The translations under genes and the position numbers were made by a program. A model generated the notes under the pieces. It did no database searches, was not told where the DNA came from, and worked only from the letters and a program-made list of their open reading frames with translations. A stretch of 64,000 nucleotides of DNA from Thalassotalea sp. 273M-4. Lineage in GTDB: Bacteria; Pseudomonadota; Gammaproteobacteria; Enterobacterales; Alteromonadaceae. Numbering within the stretch: the stretch's first letter is position 1; every line of letters starts with the position of its first letter. Location of the stretch: contig NZ_CP166961.1 in assembly GCF_041410465.1 (NCBI RefSeq), positions 1,364,001-1,428,000 of the forward strand, in the 5' to 3' direction. This document shows positions 7,963 through 18,735 of this stretch, one piece after another.

Positions 7963-8644
7963 ATATGTCTCCTAAATTTTGTTTTCAATATTAGAATGTT
8001 CCTATCTTTCCTGAGATACAAGCATTTTTTCTTAAAATGTGTACCAAATTTGTAACGCTACTTTTACCCCTTATATTTCAATTGCTTACAGTGTTTAAAA
8101 ATTGTTCTATAGAAAATTGATGACTCATTACCAGCGCATAGCGGTTAATCTTTAATCAATATGTAAATGCTTTATTGGTAAAAAAGTTCGATTTTCTTGT
8201 CATTAAAGCCTCGTATATAACTTTGTTAAAGTCATCTTATCTCTTATCTTTTCAGAACTGAATCACGCTTAATAGCGTAAATTTAGCCTGCTGATCAAAG
8301 GCGATGTTTTTAATTTTGTGGGGGACTAGGTTATAGACAAACGCAATCACATTTTGTTCTGAAATTTTTTATATTAAAGTATTAATTTTTGCTCGGCTCA
8401 TTATGGTTATAAATTGTATTGCCATAGTTTGAGTATAATTAAAAACGGCGACAATGGTTAATCTCCTGTTTACTTTGTAACAAATTTGTTGAGTCAGATC
8501 AAAGGCTGTGGTTAATTTATCAACCGGCTATAACGACATGGTTCAAAAAAGAGGTTAATGAGGGCTGACTTAGTCAGTTTTGATGGGATCAAGTAAATTG
8601 TGTTTTGTTCGCTGATGAACGTAAAGTGACTCACGTTGTTTAAT
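7963..8644. other. Long intergenic region upstream of hpf
   Basis: About 700 bases with no credible gene. It carries the hpf promoter and an FNR-like palindrome at 8489-8502; nothing else was recognised. Confidence 0.55.
8489..8502. promoter_or_regulatory. FNR-like binding site
   Basis: TTGAG-TCAG-ATCAA matches the FNR consensus TTGAT-N4-ATCAA at nine of ten defined positions. It is about 530 bases from the hpf start and downstream of ybiT, so its target, if any, is unclear. Confidence 0.3.
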
Positions 8645-8674
8645 GAAAAAAAAATCGGGCTTAAAAGCCCGATT
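8645..8674 (-). terminator. Rho-independent terminator of ybiT
   Basis: Arms AATCGGGC / GCCCGATT with a 6-nt loop; on the minus strand the stem runs into eight or more T residues. It lies 16 bases past the ybiT stop. Confidence 0.92.
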
Positions 8675-8689
8675 CGTAAAAATGGCAGC

Positions 8690-10279
8690 CTAGGCCTGTT
8701 GAGATTTTAAGTACTCTTCATAAGTACCGGCAAAGTCAACGTAGCCGTCGGATTTTAGCTCGATGATACGTGTCGCAATCGATGATACAAATTCTCTATC
8801 GTGTGATACAAAGACAATCGTACCTTCGTACTTTTCTAAGGCAATGTTTAGCGATTCGATAGACTCCATATCCATATGGTTTGTTGGTTCATCTAGCACC
8901 AAGATGTTGGGCTTTTGCATCATCATCTTACCAAATAACATACGGCCTTGTTCACCACCGGATAGCACTTTTACCGACTTTTTAATATCATCAGAAGAAA
9001 ACAGTAGTCGGCCAAGATAACCACGGATCACCTGCTCGTCATCACCGGGACTGCGCCATTGGCTCATCCAATCAAATAAATTCATGTCTTGCTCAAATTC
9101 ATGTGCATGATCTTGGGCATAGTAGGCTATTTTTGCATTTTCTGACCAGTTGGCAAAACCGGTATCGGCTTGGTATTCACCCATGAGAATTCGTAATAGG
9201 GTGGTTTTACCCGCACCGTTTTCACCAATGATGGCAATTTTCTCACCAACTTCCGCCATTAAATTCATATTTTTTAAGACATGGTTGCCATCAAAACTTT
9301 TATTTAAATTCTCAATTTCTAATGAGTTACGGAATAATTTTTTCTCTTGTTCAAAGCGAATAAAAGGGTTAACGCGACTAGACGCTTTAACTTCTTCCAA
9401 TTGAATTTTATCAATTTGCTTAGCGCGTGATGTTGCTTGTTTGGCTTTTGATGCATTGGCTGAGAATCGACGAACAAAGTCTTGTAGATCAGAAATTTGT
9501 GCTTTTTTCTTAGCATTGTCAGCCATTAAACGAGCGCGTGCTTGAGTAGCCGCTAGCATATACTCATCGTAATTACCGGCATAAATACGTAGTTCTCCAT
9601 AATCTAAATCGGCCATGTGAGTGCACACACTGTTTAAGAAGTGACGGTCATGCGAGATGATGATCATGGTAGAATTACGGTCGTTTAAAATATCTTCTAA
9701 CCATTGAATGGTGTGGATATCAAGGTTGTTGGTTGGTTCATCAAGAAGCAATATATCAGGATCAGAAAACAACGCTTGTGCTAGCAAGACACGAAGTTTC
9801 CAACCAGGAGCAATCTCGCTCATTGGGCCAAAGTGTTGCTCAGTAGGAATACCAAGACCTAATAGTAATTCACCCGCGCGCGATTCAGCCGAGTAGCCAT
9901 CCATTTCGGCAAACTCTACTTCAAGGTCTGCCACTTTCATCCCTTCTTCTTCGCTCATTTCGGCAAGGCCATAAATACGATCGCGCTCTTCTTTGATGGC
10001 CCACAGTTCTGTGTGCCCCATAATTACGGTATCGATAACCGAATAGTTTTCGAAGGCGAATTGATCTTGGCGAAGTTTACCTACACGTTCGTTCACATCA
10101 ATAGAAACATTACCAGCAGAAGGTTCTAAATCGCCCCCTAAAATTTTCATAAAGGTTGATTTTCCACAACCATTTGCCCCGATTAAACCGTAACGGTTGC
10201 CGCCACCGAATTTAACCGAAATGTTTTCAAATAAGGGTTTTGCCCCAAATTGCATCGTAATATTTGCTGTAGTGATCAA
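8690..10279 (-). CDS. ybiT: ABC-F family ATPase YbiT
   Basis: Soluble ABC-F protein of 529 residues, nearly the same length as E. coli YbiT (530) and very similar throughout. It has two ATPase domains without membrane segments. Domain 1 carries Walker [10 protein letters not shown] (K40) and [11 protein letters not shown]; domain 2 carries GENGAGKTT, the [12 protein letters not shown] signature and [11 protein letters not shown]. The linker (about residues 240-320) is the charged coiled-coil arm that ABC-F factors insert near the ribosomal P-site. YbiT is thought to relieve ribosome stalling. It has a strong terminator and no operon partner. Confidence 0.96.
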   Translation of the reverse strand: MITTANITMQFGAKPLFENISVKFGGGNRYGLIGANGCGKSTFMKILGGDLEPSAGNVSIDVNERVGKLRQDQFAFENYSVIDTVIMGHTELWAIKEERDRIYGLAEMSEEEGMKVADLEVEFAEMDGYSAESRAGELLLGLGIPTEQHFGPMSEIAPGWKLRVLLAQALFSDPDILLLDEPTNNLDIHTIQWLEDILNDRNSTMIIISHDRHFLNSVCTHMADLDYGELRIYAGNYDEYMLAATQARARLMADNAKKKAQISDLQDFVRRFSANASKAKQATSRAKQIDKIQLEEVKASSRVNPFIRFEQEKKLFRNSLEIENLNKSFDGNHVLKNMNLMAEVGEKIAIIGENGAGKTTLLRILMGEYQADTGFANWSENAKIAYYAQDHAHEFEQDMNLFDWMSQWRSPGDDEQVIRGYLGRLLFSSDDIKKSVKVLSGGEQGRMLFGKMMMQKPNILVLDEPTNHMDMESIESLNIALEKYEGTIVFVSHDREFVSSIATRIIELKSDGYVDFAGTYEEYLKSQQA

Positions 10280-10592
10280 AGCAGGTATCCTGACAAGTTA
10301 AAATTGTGCGCATTATACGCCAAAGGAGGTCATTGCGGTACTTAGTTTTTACTTTAATGAGAACACTTTTAGTGGCTTTGCTAAAGGTTTTTGGCAAAGA
10401 CAATAGTAGGAAGAAGAATGAACTAAGGCTGCATTTGTTACAAATAAACAGCGCTTAGATGAACGTGGTTTTCACCACCAAGCAAGCTCGATAAACTTTT
10501 AACTGGCAAAATGTCAACATAAGATTAGCGAGCTTTAAATTCCTAGACTGATACTGTTAGCTTTTTCAGCTGGTTTTCCCTGTTGGGCTAGC
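10280..10592. other. Intergenic region upstream of ybiT
   Basis: About 310 bases that must hold the ybiT promoter. I see no gene, repeat or clear terminator in it. Confidence 0.4.
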
Positions 10593-11645
10593 TTATCGCC
10601 AATGGTAGTACTTAAACTTTTTACGCATTTTAAGTTTGCGGATAATATTCCAAGGCTTGGCTTTTAAATGCGCAGTCCCTCGACTAATTAAATCATCAAT
10701 GGCTTCAACCACTCGTTTGCTCGATTGACCATCTTTGTAAGGGTGGATGCTGCTACAGTGCTGATCAATGAGTGACAGTAGCTTAGGGTCATTACTTAAT
10801 GCATATTCAATCTTTTCTTCTAGATGTTCAGGGCTTGAGAAGTTAATCATCCAATCTTCTGGTCTACGGTTGTTCAAAGCAACCACTGGCTTTGCCTGCA
10901 GGGCAAATTCAGCCAAGATAGATGAGGTATCTGAAACTAATACATCTGCTGCTTGCAATAGAGGAATGACATTGCTGGTTTCAATAAATCGAACATTTTG
11001 CTGGCGCTGAGCCAAAGCTTTAAACATCGCTATTTCGTCTGTCTTAGCTTTTGGGTGTAGCTTAATCAGCCATTGCCATGGGTGTTTTTTAGCCAGTGAT
11101 TCAATATGAGGAAGCAACGCATAGGTGCTGGTTAATTTCGGTGAAAACGTTGGTGCATATAATATGGTAGGTGATGCACTTTGATATTTATCGGTGTCAG
11201 CATGCAAAGTAAAAAGAGGGTCTAATTTAGACCAACCGGTTTCGACAACTTCACAAGTACCATCATTTATGTTGTTAAATGCATTAGTGATATTCGGGCC
11301 TTGGGTGCAATAAAGGTCGAAAAAACCACGAATATTAAATTTGTTTTTCTTACCAGAATCAAAGCCATGAAAAACTTGAACTTTAATTCCTGGGAAAAAG
11401 TCAGGAATATAATTGCCAGGAACAAGCACGGCATCGGCCTGATATGCTTTAACTTCAGCAATGGTTCTAAAAAGTCGATCGGTTGTTTCACTGAACGCGG
11501 CCGCTTCTGAATGTTGAGGTATAAACCAAGCAACCTGATGTCCTCGTTGTTTTAAAACCTGTTCAATGGGACGAAGGACATTAAAGGAATACGACAAAGT
11601 AACGTAAAAAAGGTACTTATTAATTTTAGGCTGTTGCATGTTCAT
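10593..11645 (-). CDS. CDP-glycerol glycerophosphotransferase-like protein
   Basis: Protein of 350 residues with the GT-B-like fold of the CDP-glycerol glycerophosphotransferase family. In Gram-positives these enzymes polymerise teichoic acid; in Gram-negatives they modify surface polysaccharides. Visible features are VFHGFDSGKKNKF in the first half, ILYAPTFSPK, WLIKLHPK, and the conserved VLVSDTSSILAEFALQAKPVV nucleotide-binding block followed by Arg/Pro residues. No signal peptide or membrane helix is visible, so it probably works at the inner face of the membrane. The C-terminus is strongly basic. No other polysaccharide genes are nearby, so the acceptor is unknown. Confidence 0.85.
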   Translation of the reverse strand: MNMQQPKINKYLFYVTLSYSFNVLRPIEQVLKQRGHQVAWFIPQHSEAAAFSETTDRLFRTIAEVKAYQADAVLVPGNYIPDFFPGIKVQVFHGFDSGKKNKFNIRGFFDLYCTQGPNITNAFNNINDGTCEVVETGWSKLDPLFTLHADTDKYQSASPTILYAPTFSPKLTSTYALLPHIESLAKKHPWQWLIKLHPKAKTDEIAMFKALAQRQQNVRFIETSNVIPLLQAADVLVSDTSSILAEFALQAKPVVALNNRRPEDWMINFSSPEHLEEKIEYALSNDPKLLSLIDQHCSSIHPYKDGQSSKRVVEAIDDLISRGTAHLKAKPWNIIRKLKMRKKFKYYHWR

Positions 11646-11858
11646 AAGTTTTGTAGTGATGATAAGACGTGATCAAAATTAATGACTGTTATTCTAACAT
11701 TTTATTTTAGAGGGGAAATAAAAATAACGATGGGAGTTTCATTTAATAGATAGGCTATTAATTATACAAGGAATTGATTTGTGTTCTAAACTGCTAAAAG
11801 TAGACCTCTTTTATACCTAAATACTCAATATAACATCAACTGTTATTAGGCTATCTTT

Positions 11859-13637
11859 ATGAATTCTAAAAACCTTCTATTACCCATTCGATTTTACCTG
11901 CTTTTTGCCTTTACCCTTTTAATCTTATCAACTCTGGCTCAAGCGCAAGATTCATCACCATCTGAAACACAGAACAACGATCAAAAGCAAACCGAAATGG
12001 CTTCGTTGAGTAAAGAAATCAACGAATCTACAGAAGAAATAAAGGAATTATCGCTTGCCCTAAAATCGGCGACAGGTGAGGAGTATGATGCTATTCAACT
12101 TCGACTCTACCAAAAAAATATGGCATTAAGAGCCAGTATTGAAACCGCCATTGATGAGGAAGTTTTTGAACCCAAAGTTTTACAACAAATGGTTAAGGGC
12201 CAAGCGAATTATACCGAACGAGCGATGACATACATAGAAGGTAAGTTTCTTGAGAAGGTCAATGAAATCAATACAGCAGAGCTCGATGCTAAGTTATCTT
12301 TATTGCCTGGTTATAAAGAGTTGCATGAATTTTTTGATCTGATGTATCGTTGGAGTTGGCAAAATGAGCAGTGGCGTCAAAAACTGGGAATAGCAAAACC
12401 CAAAACCGTTGAGGTTTTAAAAGAAAAATACGAAATTCGTATGGACTTGGTGTCGGCATCTATTGACTATTTAATGCAGCAACAAAAAACCGTTTCGACG
12501 CAATTATCGCAAAGTCCAGAGTCAGAAAAGGCGAGTTTTCAATTGCAAAAATTGATCAACGATCAGCGATTAGATATTGCCGTAAACAGTTTACGTCAAC
12601 TAAGCTCAGACGCCGCTGAAATGGGGATGAAAACGGCAGAATATCGTCAGCTTATTTTTAAAGCGACAGGGAGTATTACGCACGATTTACTCGACTTTGA
12701 AGTCCTTTGGGGCATATTAGTAAGCGCCTCTAAAAGTGTGTTCAACTGGTTAAGTGAGAACGCAGCGGATGTATTTTTTAAAATACTGATATTTATCTTA
12801 GTTTTATTTATTGCCCACCCAGTGGCCAAATTAACTCGACGGGTGGTTGGTAAAACCGTTGCATCTAAGAATTTAAATTTCTCTCAATTGATGCAAGACT
12901 TTTTTATATCCATATCGAGTAAGACCGTTTGGGTGATTGCGATTCTCATCGGCTTATCTCAAATTGGCATCAACTTAGCCCCAGTTCTAACCGGTTTTGG
13001 TATCGCTGGTGTGATTATTGGTTTGGCCTTGCAAGACAGTCTTTCTAATTTGGCCGCCGGTATGATGTTACTCATTTATCGTCCATTTGATGTTGGTGAT
13101 TTTGTTCATGCCGGTGGCGTTGATGGCAAAGTTAATAAAATGAGCTTAGTAAATACCACGATCAGAACCTTTGATAATCAAATCATTATTGTGCCGAATA
13201 ATAAAATCTGGGGTGATGTAATAAAAAATGTTACCCATGAGCGAACTCGACGAGTCGATATGGTCTTTGGTATTGGTTACAACGATGATTTACTCAAAGC
13301 TGAGCAGATTTTAATCGATATCGCGACGTCACATCCAGCGGTATTACCTGTACCGGAAACTATGGTGAAATTACATACATTAAATACTTCCTCTGTTGAT
13401 TTTATTGTCCGTCCATGGGTTAAAACCGATGACTACTGGGATGTTTATTGGGATGTCACCAAAGAAGTAAAACTTAGGTTTGACAGAGAAGGGATCTCAA
13501 TCCCATTTCCGCAACAAGATGTGCATTTGCACATGGTGAAGGGGAATAAAGAGAATGATCAATTAAAACGTATTAGGCTAAGTGATGAGCCTAAGTTAGA
13601 TAAAAATGAGCAGCAGCAAAACGATGAAAAAAGCTAA
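11859..13637 (+). CDS. MscS-family mechanosensitive channel with large periplasmic N-terminus
   Basis: Inner-membrane channel of 592 residues, about twice the size of E. coli MscS. A signal peptide (residues 1-30, ending ALAQA-like) is followed by about 250 largely helical, Gln/Glu/Lys-rich residues that are probably periplasmic. Transmembrane helices follow (ILIFILVLFIAHPVAKL, VIAILIGLSQIGI). The pore-lining helix region GFGIAGVIIGLALQDSLSNLAAGMM and the beta domain YRPFDVGDFVHAGGVDGKV are canonical for MscS. The last 20 residues are charged. Such channels release solutes on hypo-osmotic shock. The stop codon lies inside the ygiQ terminator stem. Confidence 0.93.
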   Translation: MNSKNLLLPIRFYLLFAFTLLILSTLAQAQDSSPSETQNNDQKQTEMASLSKEINESTEEIKELSLALKSATGEEYDAIQLRLYQKNMALRASIETAIDEEVFEPKVLQQMVKGQANYTERAMTYIEGKFLEKVNEINTAELDAKLSLLPGYKELHEFFDLMYRWSWQNEQWRQKLGIAKPKTVEVLKEKYEIRMDLVSASIDYLMQQQKTVSTQLSQSPESEKASFQLQKLINDQRLDIAVNSLRQLSSDAAEMGMKTAEYRQLIFKATGSITHDLLDFEVLWGILVSASKSVFNWLSENAADVFFKILIFILVLFIAHPVAKLTRRVVGKTVASKNLNFSQLMQDFFISISSKTVWVIAILIGLSQIGINLAPVLTGFGIAGVIIGLALQDSLSNLAAGMMLLIYRPFDVGDFVHAGGVDGKVNKMSLVNTTIRTFDNQIIIVPNNKIWGDVIKNVTHERTRRVDMVFGIGYNDDLLKAEQILIDIATSHPAVLPVPETMVKLHTLNTSSVDFIVRPWVKTDDYWDVYWDVTKEVKLRFDREGISIPFPQQDVHLHMVKGNKENDQLKRIRLSDEPKLDKNEQQQNDEKS

Positions 13638-13665
13638 ACACTCAAAATTTCAGAGTGTCTAGCTT
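13625..13665 (-). terminator. Terminator of ygiQ overlapping the mscS-type stop codon
   Basis: Arms of 13 bp with one wobble (13631-13643 and 13653-13665), 9-nt loop. On the minus strand the stem is followed by six T residues. The left arm includes the TAA stop of the convergent channel gene. Confidence 0.8.
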
Positions 13666-13682
13666 ATGATATATATGAAAAT

Positions 13683-15917
13683 TTATTTTCGTTTTTTAAA
13701 CTGGTCGTTACTAAAACGAGTCAACCCAGGTTGACTCTTGTTCGAACCCCGTTTGCCTTTAGACATCGGCCTTTGTTGACCTGGAGATGTTTTACGTCCA
13801 CTGGCATTATTTTTACCTTTCTTAAACGCCATACTCTTTTCTGCTCGGGTTTCAGCGGGTACTAAACAACCCGGACCACTGCCAATCAATTTTCTAGCCA
13901 GTCCCATCTTAGTGATCGCTTCGCGAATGATCGGCCAATTTACCGGATCGTGGTATCGTAAAATGGCTTTATGCAAACGTCTTTGGATTGTGCCTTTGGG
14001 CACTGGAACCGAAGCATTATCTTTACGGATTTTATTTAACGAGTCCATTTCTGTATGGTAAATCGTTGTCGCATTAGCAAGCGGTGACGGATAAAAATTC
14101 TGCACCTGATCCAGTTTAAAGTCATTGCTTTTTAGCCATAATGCTAAGTTAATCATGTCTTTATTTGTGGTGCCTGGATGGGCCGAAATAAAATATGGGA
14201 TCAAATATTGTTTTTTACCGGCAACTTTTGAGTAATGGTCAAACATCTCTTTAAACTTGTGATACGAACCCATGCCGGGCTTCATCATTTTCGCCAATGG
14301 CCCTTCTTCGGTGTGCTCGGGTGCGATTTTTAAATAACCACCCACATGATGCGTTGCCAATTCTTTCACGTAGTCTGGATCACGAATCGCTAAGTCATAG
14401 CGTACCCCTGAGGCAATTAATACTTTTTTAATCCCCTTAACTTTTCGAGCCTTACGATAAAGTTCAATCGTTGGGGTATGGTCGGTATCCATATGACCAC
14501 AAATATCTGGCCAAACACAACTTGGTCGACGACACGTCGCTTCTGCTTTTGGGCTTTTACAACGTAATTGATACATGTTCGCTGTTGGTCCACCAAGATC
14601 GGAAATAACACCAGTAAAACCAGGTACTTTGGCCTTAATATCTTCAATTTCGTCAATGATAGATTGCTGCGAACGAGATTGAATAATGCGTCCTTCGTGC
14701 TCGGTTATTGAACAAAATGAACAACCACCAAAACAACCACGCATAATATTAATCGAGGTTTTGATCATGTCATACGCGGGAATTTTTGCATCGCCATAAC
14801 TTGGGTGTGGTACCCGAGCATAGGGTAAACCAAACACCCCATCCATTTCTTTTTCACTCAGTGGAATCGCTGGCGGATTTAACCAGATACTGCGATCGCC
14901 ATGGCTTTGCATTAAAGCTCTGGCACTGGCTGGGTTAACTTCTTGATGAAAAATTCTCGAAGCATGGGCATAGAGTACTTTGTTATTCGATACTTGCTCA
15001 AAACTTGGTAATTTAACGTAGGTTTTTTCCCAAGGCTTGAATCTTTTGCTCCAGCTTTTATTTTGATAATCACTGATTTGAATCGGTACAGCCTCTTTAC
15101 TAACGTCGACGCTATTATCTTGCTCATCGGTTGATTGCTCACAGGTTGAAGCTGTAATTTCTTGATATGGGCTAACAATCGGGTCAATTTTACCTGGACG
15201 GTCAATACTGCGCGAGTCAACACCACGCCAACCTGGCAAGGCTGTTTTGGTAATAAATGCGGTACCATGGACATCTTTAATCTCAGTTACGTTTTCACCG
15301 CGCGCTATTCTATGCGCCACTTCAACGAGCGGACGTTCAGCATTACCATAAATTAAGATATCGGCTTTGGCGTCAAACAACACACTGCGTCGAACTTTAT
15401 CAGACCAATAATCATAATGGGCTATTCGGCGAAGACTGGCTTCAATACCACCAATAACAACTGGCACATCTTTGTAGGCTTCTTTACAACGTTGGCTGTA
15501 AACTAACACCGCTCGATCTGGGCGTTTGCCACCTTCGTTGTTAGGGGTATAGGCGTCATCGTGGCGAATTCGCCGTTCAGCAGTATAGCGGTTAATCATC
15601 GAGTCCATGTTACCCGCTGTTACCCCATAAAATAGATTGGGCTTGCCCAATGTCATAAAAGCATCTTTAGAATGCCAATCTGGCTGGCTTATGATACCAA
15701 CACGAAAACCTTGTGATTCCAGCATCCGGCCAATAATTGCCATACCAAAACTTGGGTGATCAACATAGGCGTCGCCGGTCACTAGAATGATGTCACAACT
15801 GTCCCAACCGAGTGCATCCATTTCCTTTTTAGACATGGGAAAGAATGGGGCAGAGCCATAACATTCAGCCCAGTATTTGGGATAATCAAATAATTCTGTT
15901 TTTGGTAATGGGATCAT
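13683..15917 (-). CDS. ygiQ: YgiQ-family radical SAM protein
   Basis: Radical S-adenosylmethionine protein of 744 residues, closely collinear with E. coli YgiQ. The N-terminal domain ([20 protein letters not shown]) resembles a cobalamin-binding fold. The radical SAM core begins at [18 protein letters not shown], where C395, C399 and C402 ligate the 4Fe-4S cluster. A further cysteine group ([21 protein letters not shown]) may bind a second metal. The C-terminus is a basic low-complexity tail. The substrate is not established. Upstream of the ATG at 15917 no strong ribosome site is visible. It stands alone between convergent and divergent neighbours. Confidence 0.95.
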   Translation of the reverse strand: MIPLPKTELFDYPKYWAECYGSAPFFPMSKKEMDALGWDSCDIILVTGDAYVDHPSFGMAIIGRMLESQGFRVGIISQPDWHSKDAFMTLGKPNLFYGVTAGNMDSMINRYTAERRIRHDDAYTPNNEGGKRPDRAVLVYSQRCKEAYKDVPVVIGGIEASLRRIAHYDYWSDKVRRSVLFDAKADILIYGNAERPLVEVAHRIARGENVTEIKDVHGTAFITKTALPGWRGVDSRSIDRPGKIDPIVSPYQEITASTCEQSTDEQDNSVDVSKEAVPIQISDYQNKSWSKRFKPWEKTYVKLPSFEQVSNNKVLYAHASRIFHQEVNPASARALMQSHGDRSIWLNPPAIPLSEKEMDGVFGLPYARVPHPSYGDAKIPAYDMIKTSINIMRGCFGGCSFCSITEHEGRIIQSRSQQSIIDEIEDIKAKVPGFTGVISDLGGPTANMYQLRCKSPKAEATCRRPSCVWPDICGHMDTDHTPTIELYRKARKVKGIKKVLIASGVRYDLAIRDPDYVKELATHHVGGYLKIAPEHTEEGPLAKMMKPGMGSYHKFKEMFDHYSKVAGKKQYLIPYFISAHPGTTNKDMINLALWLKSNDFKLDQVQNFYPSPLANATTIYHTEMDSLNKIRKDNASVPVPKGTIQRRLHKAILRYHDPVNWPIIREAITKMGLARKLIGSGPGCLVPAETRAEKSMAFKKGKNNASGRKTSPGQQRPMSKGKRGSNKSQPGLTRFSNDQFKKRK

Positions 15918-16131
15918 AGATTGGGATAACTCTTATTTGTAAATGGTTGCCAAAGGCGTATCGGGGGCGATTATAGCAAACTTATTGGTAAAGAAAGTTG
16001 AAATATTTGTGTGAAATTTGCACAACCGGGCATTTTGTTGGCTTAGTTGCTTTCTTTTTACCCGACTCAAGTTGCCATTAGGAACCAATGTTTGGTTAAA
16101 TACAGTATCTTTTTAAAAAGTGAATAATAAT

Positions 16132-18588
16132 ATGAAATATTCGTTACTAGTGGCTTCCGTCACTTTCCTCTTAAGCGGCTGTGCGGCCAATGACATTTCC
16201 AAAGGCAATACGGTTACGCCTAATACCCCGTTAAGCGCGCCAGTTCAGGGGGAAAAACCGACTCACCCAGATCACACCAAAGTGATCACTTTGGAAAAAA
16301 TCATGTCTGATCCTGACTGGATCGCACGTTCTCCGATGAGTTGGTATTGGGGCGACGACGCCAATACGGTTTACTATATGCAAAAGCGCAAAGGAAACCC
16401 GCTTCAAGATCTCATCGAAAAGAGATTAATGAGCCAAGGTAATGGTGATAAAGTTGCGTTAAACGAACTTCATCTTCGTTCTGATCGTAATGCTGTTCTA
16501 AGTGCTGACGGCACCAAAGAGTTATATACCTTTAAAGGCAACGTGTTTTTAAAAGACTTGGTAACAGCTAACGTTACCCAGCTTACATACACCACAGCCC
16601 AAGAAAGCCAAGCAATGTTTTTGTCTAATGGCCATGTTGCTTATCGTGTAGGTAATATTTTTTATCAATTTGATACCCTAAACAATCAAATTCGTGAACT
16701 GGCAAATCTTAAAACCAGTAACACACCTGGTGTTGCTCGTGAAGAGCAAAGCTATATCTCTAAAGAACAACACAAACTGATTGACTACATTGCATTACAA
16801 AAGCGTAATTCTGATTTAAAGGCTAAGCAAAACAGCCAATTAATGAGTGAAAATGACACTATTGCAACGTCAGTATTTTACTTTGGGGAAGGTAAACGTA
16901 TTGCCAATGCCGAATTATCTCCCAATGGTAAAATGATGGTTGTGAGCGTGGCAAAAGATGAACCTTGGAGTAATAAAGGCGATATTATGCCAAATTACAT
17001 TACTTCAGAAGCCACCATCGATGCACAGCAAGTACGTCGTCGCGTATCAGATAACCGCAAATACTCTGAACAAGTTTACCTACTTGATTTAGAAAATGAC
17101 GCCCAATACTTGTTGTCATACGACACTTTACCTGGCTTTGATGAAGATGTGTTGGCTAAGGTTCGCCAAGAGAACTATGCTCGCGAAGGTAAAACCTACG
17201 AGTCGAAAAAGTCGCCTCGTAATATTTACATGATGAACAACATTGAATGGCATAACGACTCAAAACAAGTCGCCGTTATGTTACGCGCATGGGATAACAA
17301 AGATCGTTGGATTGCAACCATTGACTTTGAAAACAAAGCGTTTGTTAATCAGCATCGCCTGCACGATGACGCTTGGATTAATTGGTCGTTTAACAGTTAC
17401 GGCTGGATGAATAACAGCGAAACTCTGTATTACTTATCAGAAGAGAGTGGTTATTCGCATTTATATGTAAAACCTGTTAATGGCAAAGCAAAAGCGTTAA
17501 CTCAAGGTCAATATGAAGTGCGCGATCTGACCTTAACCAAAGATGACACTAAGTTTTATTTTCAAGGTAACAAAAAGCATCCTGGCATTTATGAAATCTA
17601 CTCTGTTGCTGTAAATGACGCCAAGCTGACTCAATTAACTGATTTAGGCGGCAAAAATGACTATGCCTTATCGCCTGATGAGAACAAGTTATTAATTGAA
17701 CACTCTACCACTACAATGCCACCAGAGCTTTATGTGCAAGATGCAAAAGCTGGCGCCAGTGCAACTCGTATTACCCAGACGGTGTCTGCGGAGTTTCTAT
17801 CTATGCCTTGGGTTGCGCCAACGGTGGTTGAGGTACCTTCATCGCATACCAAACAAGGTATTTTTTCTCGTGTTTATCAAGGTGAACAAGCATCGGCTAG
17901 CGAAAAAAGTAAAGCGGTGATGTTTGTGCACGGTGCGGGTTACTTACAAAACTCGCACTTAGGTTGGTCAGGATATTTCCGTGAATTTATGTTCCATTCA
18001 CTTTTGGTACAAGAAGGTTACACGGTTATCGATATGGACTATCGCGCATCTGCTGGTTACGGACGTGATTGGCGCACTGCAATTTACCGTCACATGGGTA
18101 AGCCAGAGCTTGAAGACATGCTTGATGGCGTTGACTGGTTAGTTGAAAACGCCAATGTTGATCGTGAACGAGTTGGTGTTTACGGTGGCTCTTACGGTGG
18201 TTTTATGACGTTAATGGCGCTATTTAAAGAGCCAGAAGTATTCCAATCGGGATCAGCGCTGCGTTTAGTCGCAGATTGGACATCGTACAATCATGGCTAT
18301 ACCTCAAATATTTTGAACACACCTGAAGATGATAAAATTGCGTTTGAGCGCAGCTCGCCAATTTACTTTGCCGAAGGTTTGAGCAAACCTCTTTTGATCA
18401 ATGCGCCAATGGTGGATGACAACGTATTCTTCCAAGATACCGTAAGACTTGTTCAGCGTTTAATTGAGCTTGAAAAGCAAGACTTTGAAACCGCCATTTA
18501 CCCAGTTGAACCACATGGTTTTGTGCAGCCAAGCAGCTGGCTAGACGAATATCGTCGTATTTTCAAATTGTTTGAAAATACGCTTTAA
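16132..18588 (+). CDS. S9-family prolyl oligopeptidase/dipeptidyl peptidase, lipoprotein
   Basis: Serine peptidase of about 818 residues anchored as a lipoprotein: residues 1-18 form a signal with lipobox LSGC. Residues about 40-570 form a beta-propeller and about 600-818 an alpha/beta hydrolase domain. The nucleophile is S687 in GGSYGGF, the acid D762 in MVDDNVFF and the base H795 in PVEPHGF. Most relatives have His-Gly shortly before the acid; here the residues read NAPMVDD. I chose the ATG at 16132, which gives a clean signal peptide; an in-frame GTG lies at 16120. It likely trims proline-containing peptides in the periplasm. Confidence 0.92.
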   Translation: MKYSLLVASVTFLLSGCAANDISKGNTVTPNTPLSAPVQGEKPTHPDHTKVITLEKIMSDPDWIARSPMSWYWGDDANTVYYMQKRKGNPLQDLIEKRLMSQGNGDKVALNELHLRSDRNAVLSADGTKELYTFKGNVFLKDLVTANVTQLTYTTAQESQAMFLSNGHVAYRVGNIFYQFDTLNNQIRELANLKTSNTPGVAREEQSYISKEQHKLIDYIALQKRNSDLKAKQNSQLMSENDTIATSVFYFGEGKRIANAELSPNGKMMVVSVAKDEPWSNKGDIMPNYITSEATIDAQQVRRRVSDNRKYSEQVYLLDLENDAQYLLSYDTLPGFDEDVLAKVRQENYAREGKTYESKKSPRNIYMMNNIEWHNDSKQVAVMLRAWDNKDRWIATIDFENKAFVNQHRLHDDAWINWSFNSYGWMNNSETLYYLSEESGYSHLYVKPVNGKAKALTQGQYEVRDLTLTKDDTKFYFQGNKKHPGIYEIYSVAVNDAKLTQLTDLGGKNDYALSPDENKLLIEHSTTTMPPELYVQDAKAGASATRITQTVSAEFLSMPWVAPTVVEVPSSHTKQGIFSRVYQGEQASASEKSKAVMFVHGAGYLQNSHLGWSGYFREFMFHSLLVQEGYTVIDMDYRASAGYGRDWRTAIYRHMGKPELEDMLDGVDWLVENANVDRERVGVYGGSYGGFMTLMALFKEPEVFQSGSALRLVADWTSYNHGYTSNILNTPEDDKIAFERSSPIYFAEGLSKPLLINAPMVDDNVFFQDTVRLVQRLIELEKQDFETAIYPVEPHGFVQPSSWLDEYRRIFKLFENTL

Positions 18589-18653
18589 CCGTTGCTTCAC
18601 TGCCGGTGTTATATCGACATGTGTTAGATAACCTATAAAATCGAAAGCTAGAC

Positions 18654-18681
18654 AAAGGGATCTTTAACAGGTCCCTTTTTT
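18654..18681 (+). terminator. Terminator of the S9 peptidase gene
   Basis: Stem AAAGGGA / TCCCTTT, extended by a C-G and a wobble pair, followed by TTT. About 65 bases after the stop codon. Confidence 0.8.
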
Positions 18682-18735
18682 ATTCGCCCTTTGGCCTTAA
18701 CAATATGGTTAAGGAGTCACTCGTTTGAAGAATGA

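Noticed and set aside
16000..16030. CRP-like sequence TGTGAAATTTGCACA upstream of the S9 gene
   Set aside because: The two halves are one base too close for a CRP site, and the region is shared with ygiQ; not convincing.
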